Positions 4,899 through 6,152 of a stretch of 6,152 nt of DNA are shown here, piece after piece. Both the position numbers and the translations under genes were made by a program. Origin of the DNA: DTU018 sp003444615 (GTDB lineage: Bacteria; Bacillota; Syntrophomonadia; Syntrophomonadales; Syntrophomonadaceae); assembly GCA_049656905.1 (NCBI GenBank), contig JBASMO010000066.1, positions 1 to 6,152 on the forward strand. Direction: 5' to 3'. Every line of letters starts with the position of its first letter. Positions within the stretch are counted from its first letter, which is position 1. The notes below the pieces were generated by a model, which had not been told where the DNA came from, searched no databases, and saw only the letters and a program-made list of their open reading frames with translations.

Positions 4899-5351
4899 AT
4901 GCCAACCGAACAAACCAATATTATGCCGGGTAGTATTATGGAGGGGAAGGTTCAAGGAATAACCAATTTTGGCGCGTTTATCGAGCTTCCTGGTGGAACC
5001 GTAGGGCTAGTCCACATTTCTGAAATCGCTGATACCTATGTAAAAGACGTGAGAGATTTTCTACAGGAGGGAGATCCTGTAAAGGTAAAGGTTCTAAATG
5101 TTGCCGGCAAAAAGGTTGGCCTATCTATCAAACAGGCGAACCCACCCGCTGCACCTGATAAACCTGTTCGACCTGCTCAGCATTTCTCAGAGCGACCATC
5201 GAGTTCCAGCACCAATCGGCAACGCTCTAGCCAAAGGGATGGACAGGGAAATCTGGATGATATGATAGCCAAATTTCTCAAAGAAAGCGACGAACGGATG
5301 CAGCCCTTGAAAAATCGCATGGAGCCTCGGAGAAGGCACCGCAGTTATTAG
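4899..5351 (+). CDS. yabR: S1-domain RNA-binding protein, YabR-like
   Basis: A 150-residue protein with one S1/OB-fold RNA-binding domain at about 11-80. The run GKVQGITNFGAFIELPGG (16-33) and GLVHISEIAD (36-45) are classic S1 motifs, ending in KVGLSIKQA (72-80). A low-complexity linker rich in P, S, R and Q follows (about 81-117). The end carries a conserved-looking segment, NLDDMIAKFLKESDER (118-133), and a basic tail (RRRHR). It matches B. subtilis YabR in domain and position; it probably binds RNA or ribosomes, but its exact role is not established. AGGGGG (4881-4886) is 12 bases from ATG 4899, rather far; later ATGs at 4923 and 4938 have no ribosome site. It has its own promoter and terminator, so is probably monocistronic. 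Confidence 0.9.
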   Translation: MPTEQTNIMPGSIMEGKVQGITNFGAFIELPGGTVGLVHISEIADTYVKDVRDFLQEGDPVKVKVLNVAGKKVGLSIKQANPPAAPDKPVRPAQHFSERPSSSSTNRQRSSQRDGQGNLDDMIAKFLKESDERMQPLKNRMEPRRRHRSY

Positions 5352-5358
5352 CTTAACC

Positions 5359-5386
5359 AAAGCACTTCCAGCCGGAAGTGCTTTTT
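5359..5386 (+). terminator. Rho-independent terminator of the S1-domain gene
   Basis: An 11-bp stem (AAAGCACTTCC at 5359-5369 with GGAAGTGCTTT at 5374-5384) has an AGCC loop and a T-run to 5386. It begins seven bases after the stop codon. Confidence 0.95.
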
Positions 5387-5393
5387 CAAAGTG

Positions 5394-5413
5394 GCGTGCC
5401 CAGCCAAGCACGC
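5394..5413. other. Small inverted repeat before palindrome 3
   Basis: GCGTGC (5394-5399) and GCACGC (5408-5413) form a 6-bp stem around an 8-base loop. There is no U-run. It may be a side hairpin of the larger palindrome that starts four bases later, or chance. Confidence 0.3.
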
Positions 5414-5417
5414 ATCG

Positions 5418-5502
5418 GAAGACAAGGGGACGTTTAACCTGTCTTCTTTTTTGTCTCGCTCTTATCCAAGGAGGAAGACGGGTTAAACGTCCCCTTGTCT
5501 TC
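5418..5502. repeat. REP/MITE-like palindrome 3, upstream of ppx
   Basis: Arms 5418-5446 and 5474-5502 pair over 29 bp with a single G.U (5440/5480). The core is AAGGGGACGTTTAACC on the left and its exact complement GGTTAAACGTCCCCTT on the right. Weak pairing (mostly G.U) can extend inward to about 5453/5467. No terminator U-run follows. The GGGGACG motif is shared with palindrome 1. The right arm ends six bases before the ppx Shine-Dalgarno (5509-5515), so a transcript crossing it would carry a very stable hairpin next to the ribosome site. A mobile or REP origin is inferred; no transposase is in the window. Confidence 0.8.
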
Positions 5503-5521
5503 TTAAAGAAGGAGGAAACTT

Positions 5522-6152
5522 ATGCGATATGCGGCAGTGGATATAGGGACCAACTCCTGCCGGCTGCTCATAGCCGAGAAAGGCCAGCCATGGCAAACCT
5601 TGTACAGAGGCTTGATTACTACCCGCATTGGAGAAGGAGTAGATTCTCAGGGTGAGATCAGCCCCGCCGCCGTGGAGAGAACCATAAAAGGACTGAAAGA
5701 ACTTCAGGAGTTGATCACCCGTTTTCAAGTGGAAAAAATGCGCGTAGTCGGTACCAGTGCCCTTAGGGAGGCCGCTAACCGGGAGGAATTTGTCAAACGG
5801 GTAGGCCAGGAACTCAACTGGCAAGTAGATATTATCAGTGGAGAAGAAGAGGCTCAGCTTAGCTACCTGGGAGTGAGAAGCGGATTACTTTTGGACAAGC
5901 CTCCCCTAGTAGTGGACATAGGTGGGGGTAGTACCGAATTTATGATGGAAAACCCCTTTCCCTGGTATATTTCTCTGCCCCTAGGGGCGGTGCGTGCGGC
6001 TGAAGCCGACTGGAGCGATACCCAAATTCTATCCCTGCTGGCACCTTTGGAGCAGAAGAGCATTACACCGGACTATCCTCTGGTGGTGGTGGGAGGAACA
6101 GCCACTACTCTGGCTGCTATGCAACTAAGACTTTCCGTATATGATTCCCGGT
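5522..6152 (+). CDS. ppx: Ppx/GppA-family phosphatase, N-terminal part (runs off the window)
   Basis: The first 210 codons are open to the window edge with no frameshift. The family hydrolyses polyphosphate (Ppx) and/or pppGpp (GppA) using an ASKHA-type ATPase fold. Visible motifs are the phosphate-1 strand AVDIGTNSCRLLIAE (5-19), GTSALREA (77-84), the GEEEAQLSYLGV stretch, the second phosphate loop DIGGGSTE (132-139), PLGAVRAAE, and the adenosine-region motif VVVGGTATTLAAM with GGT at 191-193. These key residues look intact. AAGGAGG (5509-5515) is six bases before ATG 5522. Sequence alone does not separate exopolyphosphatase from pppGpp phosphatase, so the symbol is provisional. The family's short form is about 300 residues, so roughly a third is missing. 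No clear promoter is visible between the S1 terminator and this start. Confidence 0.93.
   Translation, partial: MRYAAVDIGTNSCRLLIAEKGQPWQTLYRGLITTRIGEGVDSQGEISPAAVERTIKGLKELQELITRFQVEKMRVVGTSALREAANREEFVKRVGQELNWQVDIISGEEEAQLSYLGVRSGLLLDKPPLVVDIGGGSTEFMMENPFPWYISLPLGAVRAAEADWSDTQILSLLAPLEQKSITPDYPLVVVGGTATTLAAMQLRLSVYDSR

Noticed and set aside
5423..5460. GTTTAA as a possible sigma-B-like -35 for ppx
   Set aside because: No GGGTAT-like -10 at the right spacing; the motif is part of the palindrome arm.
1..6152. CRISPR array, tRNA, riboswitch or insertion sequence
   Set aside because: No regularly spaced direct repeats, tRNA cloverleaf, known leader or transposase coding sequence was seen.

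Overview
The window looks chromosomal and comes from an endospore-forming, low-to-mid GC Clostridia-type Firmicute. The gene order (spoVT end, yabM-like flippase, mazG, hup, rqcP/yabO, yabP, yabQ, a small HTH gene, divIC, yabR-like S1 protein, Ppx/GppA) matches the Bacillus subtilis spoVT-yabM-yabN-yabO-yabP-yabQ-divIC-yabR block. It has three Clostridia-style differences: a hup gene before rqcP, a sigma-70 region-4-like gene before divIC, and a Ppx/GppA gene after the S1 gene. A Syntrophomonas- or Peptococcales-like host is my guess; the genus cannot be fixed from this sequence. All genes lie on the + strand, and no IS, tRNA, rRNA or CRISPR array is visible.

Layout. 1-93: last codons of spoVT and its terminator. 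122-202: a REP-like palindrome, followed by an extended -10 promoter. 250-1806: lipid-linked saccharide flippase. 1803-1890: a second, weaker palindrome. 1914-2678: stand-alone MazG pyrophosphohydrolase. 2797-3315: hup and rqcP, almost abutting, closed by a strong terminator at 3319-3350. 3365-4185: yabP-yabQ sporulation pair behind a candidate sigma-E promoter. 4248-4279: a tight cluster of three DnaA-box-like 9-mers. 4292-4802: the HTH gene overlapping divIC. 4834-5386: a sigma-A-type promoter, the S1-domain gene and its terminator. 5418-5502: a long near-perfect palindrome. 5522 to the end: the 5' part of a Ppx/GppA phosphatase gene.

How the genes fit together. The block mixes nucleotide and nucleoid housekeeping (MazG, HU), ribosome rescue (RqcP), spore coat/cortex formation (SpoVT, the SpoVB-like flippase, YabP, YabQ), division (DivIC) and stringent/polyphosphate metabolism (Ppx/GppA). 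Terminators and promoter-like sites split it into at least four transcription units. The most notable unexplained signal is the DnaA-box cluster just upstream of the HTH-divIC pair, which could link replication initiator levels to septum assembly. The second is the set of 80-90 nt GGGGACG-type palindromes in three intergenic gaps. No whole new multi-gene system is visible; most genes belong to known families in a known order.
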